DNA of 64,000 bases from Pseudomonas capeferrum (lineage in GTDB: Bacteria > Pseudomonadota > Gammaproteobacteria > Pseudomonadales > Pseudomonadaceae), in NCBI RefSeq assembly GCF_013523055.1, contig NZ_JAAMQM010000029.1, positions 1-64,000 on the forward strand, written 5' to 3'. Below the pieces are notes generated by a model. It saw only the letters and a list, made by a program, of their open reading frames with translations. It ran no database searches and was not told the DNA's origin. The position numbers and the translations under genes are program-made. Below, piece by piece: positions 15,904 to 24,788 of the stretch. The stretch's first letter is position 1. Each line of letters opens with the position of its first letter.

Positions 15904-18315
15904 TTATTTTTCGTTACCGGATGTCACAAGTGCATCGTGCCGGCCGGCACCGCGTGGCACGGTGTGCGGCTTGACCAATGCCTGACCGCGGTTGAACCAG
16001 GCGGCGAGCGCGGGCAGCAGGAAGATCGCCCCAAGCACGTTGACCAGGAACATGAACGACAGCAGCACGCCCATGTCGGCCTGGAACTTGAGCGGCGCGA
16101 ACGCCCAGGTGCAGACCCCGATCGACATGGTCAGCGCGGTGAACACCGCTGCCGTCCCGCGCTGGCACATGGCGAGGTAGAACGCCTCGCGCAGGTTCGC
16201 TCCCGCGCTCATCTCGTGCTGGATGCGTTCGTAAAGATAGATGCCATAGTCCACGCCGACCCCGACGCCCAGCGCCATTACTGGCAGGGTAGCCACCTTG
16301 AGGCCGATGCCGAGCATGGCCATCAGGGCATTGCAGAGGATCGCCACGATGGCCAGGGGGACCAGGATGCACAGCACCGCGCGCAGCGAGAGGAAGGTCA
16401 GCCAGCAGAACAGCGCCACCGAGCCGAACAGCGCCGCCAGCATGATGACCTCGGCACGCTTGACCGCTTCGTTGGAGGCGGCCATCACCCCGACATTGCC
16501 ACCTGCCAGCAGGAACTCGACCCGCGGCGTGCGCACCTGCTCGATGATCCGCCGCGCCTCGCCGATGGCATGGCCGACGGTGGCCCCCTCATGGTCGGCG
16601 AGAAACACCAGGATCTGCATCTGCTGGCAGCCCTCGGTCACCAGCCCATCGTCGGGCATGTAGGCCCGCGCGCCCTGGCTCAGCCCACGGGCCGAACCGG
16701 GAATGGCCGCCCAGCGCGGATTGCCTTCGTTATTGCCGGCGATCACCCGCTTGCCCATGCCCGCCACGCTCTGCACCGACTGCACGCCGCTGACCGCGCG
16801 CATGCGGAAATCGAAGGCTTCGACGGCGCGCATCACCTCCGGCGACAGGCATCCCTCCTCGATGCCCTTGACCTCGACGAAGACCGACATCACGTCCAGG
16901 CCGATCGAGTAGCTGCCGATGATCTGCGCATTGTCCTGGTTGTAGCGCGAGTCGGCGCGCAGCTCCGGCGCACCGGCGCCGATATCGCCCACCGCCAGGT
17001 CGCGTGCCTTCCAGGCGCCAGCCACCAGCAGCGTCAGGCTCACCGCGAACACCGCCAGCGCGGGGCCCGGCTCGGCCAGTGCCGACAGTCGCCACCATAG
17101 CCGGTGACGCCCGCCCTGCCGAGCCTGGGCACGGCGCAGGGAGGCAGGCTCCAGGCGCAGCCAGGAGAGAATGATCGGCAGCATCAGTTTGTTGGTGATG
17201 ATCATCAGCATCACCCCGATGCAGGCAGTCACGCCCAGTTCATGAACGATCGGGATGTCGATCAGCATGATCACCGCAAAGCCCAGGGCGTTCATCAGCA
17301 AGGCCAGGGAGCCGGGGATGAAGATCTTGCAGAAGGCCGAGCGCGCCGCCTCCAGCGAACTGGCACCGGCCACCACATCCTGTTTCCAGGCGTTGGTCAT
17401 CTGCACCGCATGCGACACGCCGATGGAAAAGATCAGGAACGGCACCAGGATCGACATCGGGTCGATGCCCAGCCCCAACAGCGGCAGCAGCCCCAGCAGC
17501 CAGACCACCGGCAGCAAGGCGACCACCAGGGCGACCAAGGTCAGGCGCAGCGAACGGGCATACACCCACAACAGCAGTGCGGTGATGGCAAAGGCAATCA
17601 CGAAGAAGCCGATCACCGTGTTCAGCCCTTCCACCACATCGCCGACCAGCTTGGCGAAGCCGACGATGTTGATCTCGATCTGCTCGTTGGCGTACTTGTG
17701 CCGGATCGCCTCCAGGCGTGTGGCGACCTCGGCGTAATCCACCGCCTTGCCGGTCTGGGGGTCGATGTCCTGCAGGTCGGCGCGGACCATCGCCGATTTC
17801 AGGTCATTGGCCACCAGCCGGCCGATCTGTCCGGAAGCGGCGGCATTGCTGCGCACCTGTGCCAGGTCCTCGGCGCTGCCATTGAAGCGCGGCGGCACCA
17901 CCACGTCGCCGTAGAAACCTTCCTCGGTGATCTCGATATAGCGCACGTTGGCGGTGAACAAGGAGGTCACGCTGGCACGGTTGACTCCCGAGATGAAGAA
18001 CACATCGTCGGTGACCTTTCTCAGCGTCTCGAGGAATTCCGGATTGTACAGGTCACCCTCGCCCTTCCAGCGCACGCTGACCAGGAAACGGTTGGCGCCG
18101 GTGAAGTACTGGCTGAACCTGAGGAAATTGACCATGAAAGCATGGCGTACCGGTATCTGCTTGTTGAAGCCGGGGTCCAGCTGGGTGTGAGTGGCGCTGT
18201 AGCCCAGCCCCAACGACAGCAGCACGAACAACAACAGCAAGCCTTTTCGCCAGCTCATCAATGTGTTGGCGGTGGTCTCGACGCAACGTGCTACCCGGGT
18301 CTCTGCTCTTTTCAT
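15904..18315 (-). CDS. RND superfamily (MMPL-type) transporter
   Basis: The protein of about 803 residues has the duplicated RND plan: one N-terminal membrane helix, a large periplasmic loop, five helices, then the same again. Hydrophobic runs include GLLLLFVLLSLGLGYSA near the start, and the second half has MALGVGVGVDYGIYLYERI. It resembles HpnN/MMPL lipid exporters rather than drug-efflux RND pumps, and no membrane-fusion partner gene is nearby. It starts 11 bases after the YCF48-like gene with GAGGGAC upstream. Such pairs recur with DUF1302 and DUF1329 proteins in clusters for hydrophobic substrates. I infer steroid or acyl-lipid movement across the envelope; direction is unknown. Confidence 0.87.
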   Translation of the reverse strand: MKRAETRVARCVETTANTLMSWRKGLLLLFVLLSLGLGYSATHTQLDPGFNKQIPVRHAFMVNFLRFSQYFTGANRFLVSVRWKGEGDLYNPEFLETLRKVTDDVFFISGVNRASVTSLFTANVRYIEITEEGFYGDVVVPPRFNGSAEDLAQVRSNAAASGQIGRLVANDLKSAMVRADLQDIDPQTGKAVDYAEVATRLEAIRHKYANEQIEINIVGFAKLVGDVVEGLNTVIGFFVIAFAITALLLWVYARSLRLTLVALVVALLPVVWLLGLLPLLGLGIDPMSILVPFLIFSIGVSHAVQMTNAWKQDVVAGASSLEAARSAFCKIFIPGSLALLMNALGFAVIMLIDIPIVHELGVTACIGVMLMIITNKLMLPIILSWLRLEPASLRRAQARQGGRHRLWWRLSALAEPGPALAVFAVSLTLLVAGAWKARDLAVGDIGAGAPELRADSRYNQDNAQIIGSYSIGLDVMSVFVEVKGIEEGCLSPEVMRAVEAFDFRMRAVSGVQSVQSVAGMGKRVIAGNNEGNPRWAAIPGSARGLSQGARAYMPDDGLVTEGCQQMQILVFLADHEGATVGHAIGEARRIIEQVRTPRVEFLLAGGNVGVMAASNEAVKRAEVIMLAALFGSVALFCWLTFLSLRAVLCILVPLAIVAILCNALMAMLGIGLKVATLPVMALGVGVGVDYGIYLYERIQHEMSAGANLREAFYLAMCQRGTAAVFTALTMSIGVCTWAFAPLKFQADMGVLLSFMFLVNVLGAIFLLPALAAWFNRGQALVKPHTVPRGAGRHDALVTSGNEK

Positions 18316-18325
18316 CGTCCGTCCC

Positions 18326-19294
18326 TCATTTGCCCAGCGTGACAAGATTGCCCGCGGTGCCGTCGAATACTCCTTGCTCGCCGCCCAGCAGTAGCCGCGA
18401 ACCGACCATCGCCGCCGACGTCAGCGTGCCGCGCCCGGCCATCCGCGCGCTGCTCACCAGCGCACCGCGGCCATCCAGATGCAGCACCAGGCTGCCTGCG
18501 CCGACGATGACCACGCCACCGCCCGGCAGCCGCGCATGGCCGTACAGAGGCAGTGGGTTGCCGGTCTCGACCTGCTGCCAGCGCTCGCCGAAGTCATGAC
18601 TGACGAACACATGTCCGCGCATGCCGTAGGCCACCCAGTCGTTCGCGCTCAGGCGCACGATGCCGAACAGCGAGCCGGTGTAGAACGCCGGCAGCGGTTC
18701 CCAGTGCGCGCCTGCGTCGTGGCTGCGCAACACCAGGCCTTGTTCGCCGACCAGCATGCGTCGGCCATCGGCGCCGCCGTCCAGGCCGTTGAGGTGGGCA
18801 TTGTCGATATCCAGTGCCAGGCGGTGCCAGTTCAGCCCGGCGTCTTCGGACTGATAGAACTTGCCGAAACTGCCGAAGGCCAGGACCCGGTCGCCACCTG
18901 CCGCCCATACGCCCAACAGCGGCTCGCCCAGCTGACTGTCGTGACGCACCTCGCGCCACTGCTCGCCACCGTCGTCGGAACGCAGGATCCAGCCGTCATG
19001 CCCCACCGCCAGCAGGCGTTGGCCATCCAGGGCCACCAGTGCGGTCAGCGCGACCTGGCGTTGCGGCGTCACCTGCGCCGCTTGCCAACTCACGCCTTGA
19101 TCGTCGCTGAACAGGATGCTGCCTCGCTCGCCCACCGCCAGCACGCGACGGTCGAGGTCGAGCAACGCGTTGATCTGCACTCGGTCGACGCGCGGCGGTT
19201 GCGTGGCCGGTATCGGTTCGGGACGGGGAAGAAAGGTAAAGACGATGGTCAGGCCAACGAACAGGCAGACCAGATAGCCGATCACCGAGCGCAT
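18326..19294 (-). CDS. YCF48-like/BNR-repeat exported protein
   Basis: The 322-residue protein has an N-terminal membrane anchor or signal (VIGYLVCLFVGLTIVFTFL). Repeated beta-propeller blades follow, with Asp-box-like motifs such as SDDQGVSWQ, SDDGGEQWRE, SEDAGLNWHR and SHDAGAHWEP. The fold is that of the YCF48/sortilin-like propellers. It is probably a periplasmic accessory of the RND protein encoded 11 bases downstream, perhaps as an assembly or substrate-presenting factor; that role is inference. The start at 19294 is favoured over 19318 because AGGAG precedes it. The leader contains ACAAGAACAAGAGG and a distant dyad at 19442-19460. Confidence 0.83.
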   Translation of the reverse strand: MRSVIGYLVCLFVGLTIVFTFLPRPEPIPATQPPRVDRVQINALLDLDRRVLAVGERGSILFSDDQGVSWQAAQVTPQRQVALTALVALDGQRLLAVGHDGWILRSDDGGEQWREVRHDSQLGEPLLGVWAAGGDRVLAFGSFGKFYQSEDAGLNWHRLALDIDNAHLNGLDGGADGRRMLVGEQGLVLRSHDAGAHWEPLPAFYTGSLFGIVRLSANDWVAYGMRGHVFVSHDFGERWQQVETGNPLPLYGHARLPGGGVVIVGAGSLVLHLDGRGALVSSARMAGRGTLTSAAMVGSRLLLGGEQGVFDGTAGNLVTLGK

Positions 19295-19441
19295 GGACGT
19301 CGCTCCTGATCGTGACACGCGAACAAAGCAGCCATGGAGCCATTCCTCTTGTTCTTGTCAGGCGCCGAGCCCGCTGAAGCGGGCTGGGTCAGGCATTGCC
19401 GCAAGGGGCACTGGGATAGTCGGCCGGGGACGTGATCGCCA

Positions 19442-19460
19442 CATCGTCCAAATGGCCTAC
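19442..19460 (-). promoter_or_regulatory. Putative regulon operator upstream of YCF48-RND operon
   Basis: Read toward the gene: GTAGGCCATTTGGACGATG, 147 bases before the start at 19294. The right half is exact and the left half has GGCC in place of GTCC, so it is a weaker and more distant site. Confidence 0.45.
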
Positions 19461-19592
19461 GTGGCGTCTTGCTCCCCGAGGACGGGTAGGAGAAGGCGAA
19501 CCGGAGCCGGCTCCGATGCCAGTCGATCAGGAGAGGGGCTTTGATTTCCAGGTGCTGGAACTCATCTCGGTTCGTAAGACCCTCGGTGCGAC

Positions 19593-19651
19593 TGCTGGCC
19601 TCATCGCGAGTGATCCGGCATTCCGGGAAGCCCGCGATGAGGCCAGCGATC
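19593..19651. repeat. Imperfect inverted repeat in intergenic gap
   Basis: CTGGCCTCATCGCG (about 19594-19607) pairs with CGCGATGAGGCCAG (about 19638-19651), giving a long hairpin. A second perfect hairpin AGCCCGCT-GA-AGCGGGCT lies near 19367-19384. These sit in the 459-base gap 19295-19753 between the DUF35-MaoC gene and the YCF48-like gene. I see no gene in that gap. Neither hairpin has a clear T-run in the direction of transcription. Confidence 0.5.
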
Positions 19652-19753
19652 GCACAGCGAAGGTCAGAAATCGACAAAAGATCTCAGACCCTCAAAATCA
19701 ATGACTGCCCTCATCAAACTGGCATCGGACCGTTTCTGGCCGATTGACGGGGA

Positions 19754-20701
19754 TCAGCGCTGATAGAGAATCACCAGGTCGTTGATCACCGAGGGCCGCT
19801 CCTGGCCGACCACATGGGTGTTGATCTCCAGGGTCAGCTGGGTGCCGCGTTCACGTACCTCGACCGCTTTGACCCGCGCCCGCGCATGAATGCGCGAACC
19901 GGCCGGCACCGGCGCCGGGAAGCGCAGGCGATCGGAGCCGTAGTTGATCTGGGTCGAGAAACCGGTGATCTCGAAGCCCAGGGCCAGCTTCAGCCGCGAC
20001 TGCAATACCTGCACCAGCGCGCCGTGAGCGATGGTGCCGCCAAACGGGCTGCTGCGTCGGGCGCGGTCGGGATCGGTGTGAATCCAGTAGTCGTCGCCGG
20101 ACAGTTGCGCGAAGGCATCGATCAGCGCCTGGTCCACCAGCAGGCTGTTGCTCCATTCGCTGAAACGCTCGCTGACCAAGGCCTGCAAGGCAGCTTCGTC
20201 CTTGCAGTCGACCTGCTGTCGGTCGCTCTGCTCGACCGCGAGCGGTGGCGCTTGCTGGGCATCGGGCATCGTCTCGAAGCCGATGGCATCCTGGTCCAGG
20301 CCGGTAAAGCGCAGCAGCCGACCGCCCTTGGCATCGACCTGGGCGAACACGGGTTGCAGCGGCATGCCGATGCGGATCTGCGCTTCATCGAGGCCGACCA
20401 GGGTGGTGTTGATCCGCACCCCTTCGGCCAACTCCACCACCGCCAGTTTCTGCGGCATTTCGTCGATGAAGTCGGGCAAGGTCGGGATGCGTGCCACGGT
20501 AAAGCTGTACAGGCTGGCCTGGCCCGACACCTCGCGCCACGCCAGGTCATGCCCAAGGCAGGCCGGACAGTGACGGCGCGGGTAGAACAGCCATTGGTCA
20601 CAGGCGGCGCACTGCTGAATCAGCAGGCGCCGGGCCTTCAGGCCCTCCCAGAACGGCGCGGAGATTTCCGTCGCCACGGGCATCGGTTTGTTGTTGGACA
20701 T
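19754..20701 (-). CDS. DUF35 OB-fold/MaoC-like hydratase fusion
   Basis: The first 130 or so of the 315 residues are a DUF35 unit with a zinc ribbon (CAACDQWLFYPRRHCPAC) and an OB-fold. The C-terminal part, from about 180, is a MaoC hot-dog domain with SGDDYWIHTDPDRAR followed by GGTIAHG. The Asp and His of the hydratase motif are kept, so it may catalyse enoyl-CoA hydration. The domain order is the reverse of ChsH2 (MaoC then DUF35), whose homologue lies at 43738. DUF35 units pair with Ltp-type aldolases, and a thiolase-like gene ends five bases upstream. I infer one hydratase-aldolase module for a side-chain cycle. Confidence 0.85.
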   Translation of the reverse strand: MSNNKPMPVATEISAPFWEGLKARRLLIQQCAACDQWLFYPRRHCPACLGHDLAWREVSGQASLYSFTVARIPTLPDFIDEMPQKLAVVELAEGVRINTTLVGLDEAQIRIGMPLQPVFAQVDAKGGRLLRFTGLDQDAIGFETMPDAQQAPPLAVEQSDRQQVDCKDEAALQALVSERFSEWSNSLLVDQALIDAFAQLSGDDYWIHTDPDRARRSSPFGGTIAHGALVQVLQSRLKLALGFEITGFSTQINYGSDRLRFPAPVPAGSRIHARARVKAVEVRERGTQLTLEINTHVVGQERPSVINDLVILYQR

Positions 20702-20706
20702 GCTGG

Positions 20707-21918
20707 TTATGCTCCCTGAAGGATCAATGCGCCCTGCTCGCTCATCACGCCACCGGTGCCGGAGACGTAGACACTGTCGCAGCGTTCGAGCTGGCGTTCG
20801 CCCGCGGCTCCAGCGATCTGCGTGACCGCCTCGATGACCTGCGACATGCCACCGGCGGAGCCGGCCTGACCAAAGCTGAGCTGGCCGCCGTGGGTGTTCA
20901 TGGGGAAATCGCCGCGCCAGGTCAGGTCGTGCTCGCGCACGAAGGCCATGCCCTCGCCCTTGCCGCAGAAACCGGCGTCTTCCAAGGTCAGCAAGGCAGT
21001 GATGGTGTAGCAGTCGTAGATCTGCGCGGCATCGACGTCTGCAGGTTTCAGCCCGGCCATGTCGAAGGCGCGGCGCGAGGCCGGACCGATCGGCGTGCGC
21101 AGCATGTCCTGGGCGTAGGACGGCGACTTGAAGGCCAGGTGCTCGCCAAAGCCGGTGATGAAGGCTGGCCGTTTGCGGGCACGGGCCGCCAGTTCCTTGG
21201 AGGCGATGATCAACGCCGCGCCGCCCGCCACCGGCATGACGATTTCCAGGACATGCAACGGGTCGGCGACCTTGCGGCTGGCCAGCACTTGCTCGACGGT
21301 CAACGGCTGGCCGAAGAACATCGCTTGCGGGTTGGCCTGAGCGTTGCTGCGCTGGTCCACGGCGATCTTGGCCAGCGCGCGTGGGTCATAGCCGTACTGC
21401 GCGGCATAGCGCTGGGCGATCATGGCGTAGCCGGTGTTCTGGCCCATGTGCCCGTAAGGCAGGTCGAACTCTGCCTCGGGTGCGCCAAACGCGGTGCTGT
21501 GGCCTCCGAAGCGCATGGCCCGGGCCATCCAGCTCGGATCTTCATCCGGGCCCAGCGGCGCCATGCGTGCCGGCAGCACGCACAGCACGGCCTGGCACAG
21601 CCCCAGCTCGATGGCGGCTGCGGCACGCCAGACCATGCCCACCGAGGTGCAACCACCGAGGTCGACCACTTCGGCGAAATTCAGCTGCAAGCCCAGGTAC
21701 TCGGCCGCCATGGCCGGTACGAACACCGAGGCCTCATGGAACTGCGGCCCATTGATCACCAGGCCGTCGAGGTCGGAAGCCTGCAGACCAGCATCGCGCA
21801 AAGCCTGGGCCGCCAGGTCGGCGACCTGTTCGAGGTGGAACATCCTGGGCGCCGTCGCGTACTTTTCCGGCTTGTACTGCGCGCTACCCACTATTGCTGC
21901 GTGGCCTTTGAGCCCCAT
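20707..21918 (-). CDS. Thiolase-like lipid-transfer protein, probable steroid side-chain aldolase
   Basis: This 403-residue protein has the thiolase fold of the SCP-X/Ltp group: AAIVGSAQYKPEKYA at the start, VVDLGGCTSVGM, YDCYTITALLTLEDAGFCGKGE, and the C-terminal NTHGGQLSFGQAGSAGG. Members such as Ltp2 and the Pseudomonas Sal proteins act as retro-aldolases on steroid hydroxyacyl-CoAs together with a DUF35 partner. That partner is encoded five bases downstream. It differs clearly from the second Ltp-like protein at 41005, which suggests separate side-chain rounds. The start at 21918 gives a full-length family N-terminus. Confidence 0.85.
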   Translation of the reverse strand: MGLKGHAAIVGSAQYKPEKYATAPRMFHLEQVADLAAQALRDAGLQASDLDGLVINGPQFHEASVFVPAMAAEYLGLQLNFAEVVDLGGCTSVGMVWRAAAAIELGLCQAVLCVLPARMAPLGPDEDPSWMARAMRFGGHSTAFGAPEAEFDLPYGHMGQNTGYAMIAQRYAAQYGYDPRALAKIAVDQRSNAQANPQAMFFGQPLTVEQVLASRKVADPLHVLEIVMPVAGGAALIIASKELAARARKRPAFITGFGEHLAFKSPSYAQDMLRTPIGPASRRAFDMAGLKPADVDAAQIYDCYTITALLTLEDAGFCGKGEGMAFVREHDLTWRGDFPMNTHGGQLSFGQAGSAGGMSQVIEAVTQIAGAAGERQLERCDSVYVSGTGGVMSEQGALILQGA

Positions 21919-21967
21919 GGTGCCTCCATGCCAGGGCGCTTGGCCCCGGCCTTGTCCAGATGATCGG

Positions 21968-23635
21968 TCAGAAGGTGTATTTCAACGAGAAGGTCGCGTA
22001 GTCACGGTCAGCGAAGGGACGCTTGATCGCATCGGGCGAGCCCAGGTAGCCGGTGTAGTTGAGCCCGACTTCCAGGTTGCCCAGGTACTTGAAGGTGGTG
22101 CCTACGCTGATCCGGCGGTCTCCCTGTACGCCGGCGATGCTGCCGGACATGGGCGTCGAGCCGCTGAACACGTTGGAGAAGCGCACCGGCACTTCCAGAT
22201 CCCAGCCCTGGAAAACCCCTGGATAACTGAACGATGCGCCCAGGGTGTAGGCGCTGGCATCGCGGGAACGCCAGCCGGAAGCGGACTTGTAGGTGTAGTC
22301 ATCGGAAGCTCCGACCAGAGGTGCCAGGCTCGGCAACAGGTTCACGTCCTGCAGGTTCCCGGCGGCGGACGTGGCATCGACGCTGTCGACGCGCACATGA
22401 ACGATTTCGCCGGTCAGGGTGGTCTGGCTGGCCCAGGGCATGTCGCCCAGCACGCGCATGGCCGAGAGCTGGATCTGCTGGCCCTTGCCCCTGGCCGGCG
22501 TCGGCCCGAGGCCCGTATTGACCATTACCGGGGCCCCGTCGCGGTACGACCATTCGGCGCCGATCTGGGTTTCGCCGAGCTTGGTCGAGGCGCTGATGCC
22601 GGTCAGCTTGATGTCCTCGAAGTACTTCACCCGATAGCCGTTGCTGGCGAAGGCGAACTGGTCGCCGCCGACGGCCACGGTGTTGTAGCCGAGCAGCGCG
22701 GTCGCCGGGTTCTTGTCGTGGTAATTGACGTGGAACAGCGACAGCTCCAGGGCCGGCACTGGCCGGTAGCGCAGTTGCACGCCCCACTGGCCGCTGTCTC
22801 GAGGCTCGTCGGTTCCACGGTACGGCGCGTTGCCGGTCGGCGTGATGAGAAATTCGCGGCCCGGGCCGATCACGTCGCTGCTCGACAGGTAGCTGCCCAC
22901 CGGCGGCAGCTCGGTGCCCTTCCATTCATATTGGACATAGGCACCGACGGTGAACTGAGGGTTGAAGCGGTACGAGGCCGACACCTGCCCCACGGGCAGC
23001 AGCACTTCCTTGACCTCGACCCCGGGCTGCGCGGCCTTGACCGCGTCCGATGGGTTCTGCACGCCGTTGACGCCCGGGTAGTAGAGGCTCTCGCCCCATG
23101 ATTCGATATGCCGCCCGGCCTTGGCGTCGAGCATCGAGCCGTTGTCGAAACGCCAGCCACCGAAGACGTAGGCGTCGAGCAGGCGGGTACGGCCGCCGCT
23201 GTAGTAGCGGGTGTCGCTGGTGAACTCGTCGTTATCGCCACCCTTGTTCACGGTGCCTGGCGAGTCGTTGTCATTCTCGTTGTGGTACACGTCGTCGTAG
23301 AAGGTACTGGCGCGTATCACGGCGCCATAGTTGTCCATGCGCAGGATCATTTCGCCCAGCGCGCCCACGCGGTTGGTGGTCAGGCTGCCGCGGTCGAAGT
23401 TGCGGTTGGCGTCGTCGGCGTTGACCCCCAGCAGGCGATCGCTGGGCTTGCCCAGGCGCATGCCGATGCCGTAGCTGGTCGTCACCGACCAGTCGATGGT
23501 CGCGCCGTTGTCGAATTCGATGGTTTCCCCTGACCAGGCCGGCGTCGAGGCCAGCGCGATCACCGCCGTCAGGCTGGCCGCCTGGACGCCCCGTGAAGCA
23601 AGTCCGGTCCCGTTATTGTTGTTCTTGTCGATCAC
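21968..23635 (-). CDS. DUF1302 family outer-membrane protein (second copy)
   Basis: The protein is about 555 residues, with a signal peptide (LTAVIALASTPAWSG) and a predicted beta-barrel body ending in FSLKYTF. It shares many blocks with the copy at 1503-3164, for instance STFYDDVYHNENDNDSPGTV versus SHFYDDVYHQRNDNDSPQTV, so the two are paralogues. The GTG at 23635 is chosen because CAGGAGAG precedes it. Codons 3-8 encode DKNNNN, written AAGAACAACAATAACG in DNA, a Crc/Hfq-like run. The start overlaps the end of the MBL gene by 23 bases. I infer outer-membrane transport of steroids. Confidence 0.86.
   Translation of the reverse strand: MIDKNNNNGTGLASRGVQAASLTAVIALASTPAWSGETIEFDNGATIDWSVTTSYGIGMRLGKPSDRLLGVNADDANRNFDRGSLTTNRVGALGEMILRMDNYGAVIRASTFYDDVYHNENDNDSPGTVNKGGDNDEFTSDTRYYSGGRTRLLDAYVFGGWRFDNGSMLDAKAGRHIESWGESLYYPGVNGVQNPSDAVKAAQPGVEVKEVLLPVGQVSASYRFNPQFTVGAYVQYEWKGTELPPVGSYLSSSDVIGPGREFLITPTGNAPYRGTDEPRDSGQWGVQLRYRPVPALELSLFHVNYHDKNPATALLGYNTVAVGGDQFAFASNGYRVKYFEDIKLTGISASTKLGETQIGAEWSYRDGAPVMVNTGLGPTPARGKGQQIQLSAMRVLGDMPWASQTTLTGEIVHVRVDSVDATSAAGNLQDVNLLPSLAPLVGASDDYTYKSASGWRSRDASAYTLGASFSYPGVFQGWDLEVPVRFSNVFSGSTPMSGSIAGVQGDRRISVGTTFKYLGNLEVGLNYTGYLGSPDAIKRPFADRDYATFSLKYTF
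23611..23626 (-). promoter_or_regulatory. A-rich Crc/Hfq-like CA motif in first codons of DUF1302
   Basis: The minus strand reads AAGAACAACAATAACG within codons 4-8 after the GTG start at 23635. It fits AANAANAA repeats near a start codon, a typical Hfq/Crc target position. Confidence 0.5.
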
Positions 23636-24788
23636 ACTGACTCTCCTGAAGGGCAACCGGCTGGCTGCCTGGAATGTTCAACGTCGTCGCCGAGCCGAGC
23701 GCCTGGCCGCCACCAGGCGCCGCGACAGCGGGCTGTGTTCGCGGACCACGCCGGTAGCGGTAGTGCGTCTGGTGGTGTTCGCGTACGAGCAGCCCTTCGG
23801 CCATGAGGTAGTTGGCATGGGCCAACGTTTCGCCAAGCGCCATCAGTTCGTCGAAACGACCTGACAGCGTGGGGAACAGCACGGCCATCAGCTCGAGCGC
23901 GCTACGCGGCTCGTCACAGCTGGCCAGCAACAGTGCGAGATGGGCCTGGTGATGGGCCTGCAACTGGTCCAGGCGCGCATGCAGGTTGAAGAACGGCCGC
24001 TCGTGGGCCGGCAAGACCAGCACGCTGTCCGGTAGCTGGCGCAGGTGCTCGAGCGAGGTCAGCCAATCGCGCAGCGGATCGGCCTCGGGTTCGGTGGCAT
24101 GCACACCTACCGTGGAAGTGATCCGCGGGAGCACCTGGTCACCGGCAATCAGCAGGCCCTCGTCTTCTGCGTACAGACAGGCGTGTTCGGGGGAGTGGCC
24201 GCGACCGATCACCACTTGCCAGTGCCGTGCGCCGATGCGCAAACGGTCGCCCTCGCGCAGGCGCCGGAAGCTGTTGAAATGCAGCGGGCGAAAATGCCCG
24301 TTCTGGATCAACCGGTACAGTTCGCCAGCGTGCTCCTCGGTAAACCCCGCCTTGCGGTAGAAATCGACGAAATCCCAACCCGCCGGCGAGGCCTCGGGCA
24401 CCGCCACGTACAGCGAACGGTACTCGGCGGCGGTCATGTACACCGGGCAGCGAAAGCGTTCGGCCAGCCAGCCGGCCACCCCGGAATGATCGGAGTGGTA
24501 ATGGGTGCAGATCACCGCCAGCAACGGCTGGCCCCCGAACAGCCGCTCGAATACCTGCTCCCAGACCTCGCGGGTCTGATCGGTGTTCATGCCGGTGTCG
24601 ACCACGACCCACCCTTCGTCATGGCGCAGCAGGTAGAGGTTGATGTGGTCCAGGCGAAACGGCAGCGGCATGCGCAACCACCACACACCTGCCGCCACCT
24701 CGCGCACCTGGCCGCTGTCCGGGGCCTGCGGCCAGGGGTAGCGAAGGCCGGCGTACAGCTCATGGCCATTGGCATCGAGCTCATCCAT
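23613..24788 (-). CDS. MBL-fold metallo-hydrolase
   Basis: The protein is about 391 residues, with the metallo-beta-lactamase motif THYHSDHSG at residues 95-103. Later ligands are in GRGHSPEHACLY, GDQVLPRITS and LVLPAHERPF. Large members of this group hydrolyse thioesters, lactones or glutathione adducts. No product type can be assigned from sequence. The start at 24788 is chosen because it overlaps the end of the upstream ligase gene by 8 bases; a longer reading from 24893 would lie inside that gene. It sits between the FATP-like ligase and the second DUF1302 gene. A CoA thioesterase or steroid lactonase would make sense there, as inference. Confidence 0.82.
   Translation of the reverse strand: MDELDANGHELYAGLRYPWPQAPDSGQVREVAAGVWWLRMPLPFRLDHINLYLLRHDEGWVVVDTGMNTDQTREVWEQVFERLFGGQPLLAVICTHYHSDHSGVAGWLAERFRCPVYMTAAEYRSLYVAVPEASPAGWDFVDFYRKAGFTEEHAGELYRLIQNGHFRPLHFNSFRRLREGDRLRIGARHWQVVIGRGHSPEHACLYAEDEGLLIAGDQVLPRITSTVGVHATEPEADPLRDWLTSLEHLRQLPDSVLVLPAHERPFFNLHARLDQLQAHHQAHLALLLASCDEPRSALELMAVLFPTLSGRFDELMALGETLAHANYLMAEGLLVREHHQTHYRYRRGPRTQPAVAAPGGGQALGSATTLNIPGSQPVALQESQCDRQEQQ

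Noticed and set aside
18313-18331. CATCGTCCGTCC at the RND start codon as a thirteenth operator
   Set aside because: The match is one half-site only and is formed by the start codon and ribosome binding site of the RND gene. The inner dyad is absent.
19364-19390. AGCCCGCT-GA-AGCGGGCT hairpin as a transcription terminator
   Set aside because: No run of T follows it in the direction of the flanking minus-strand genes, so it is only recorded as a hairpin.
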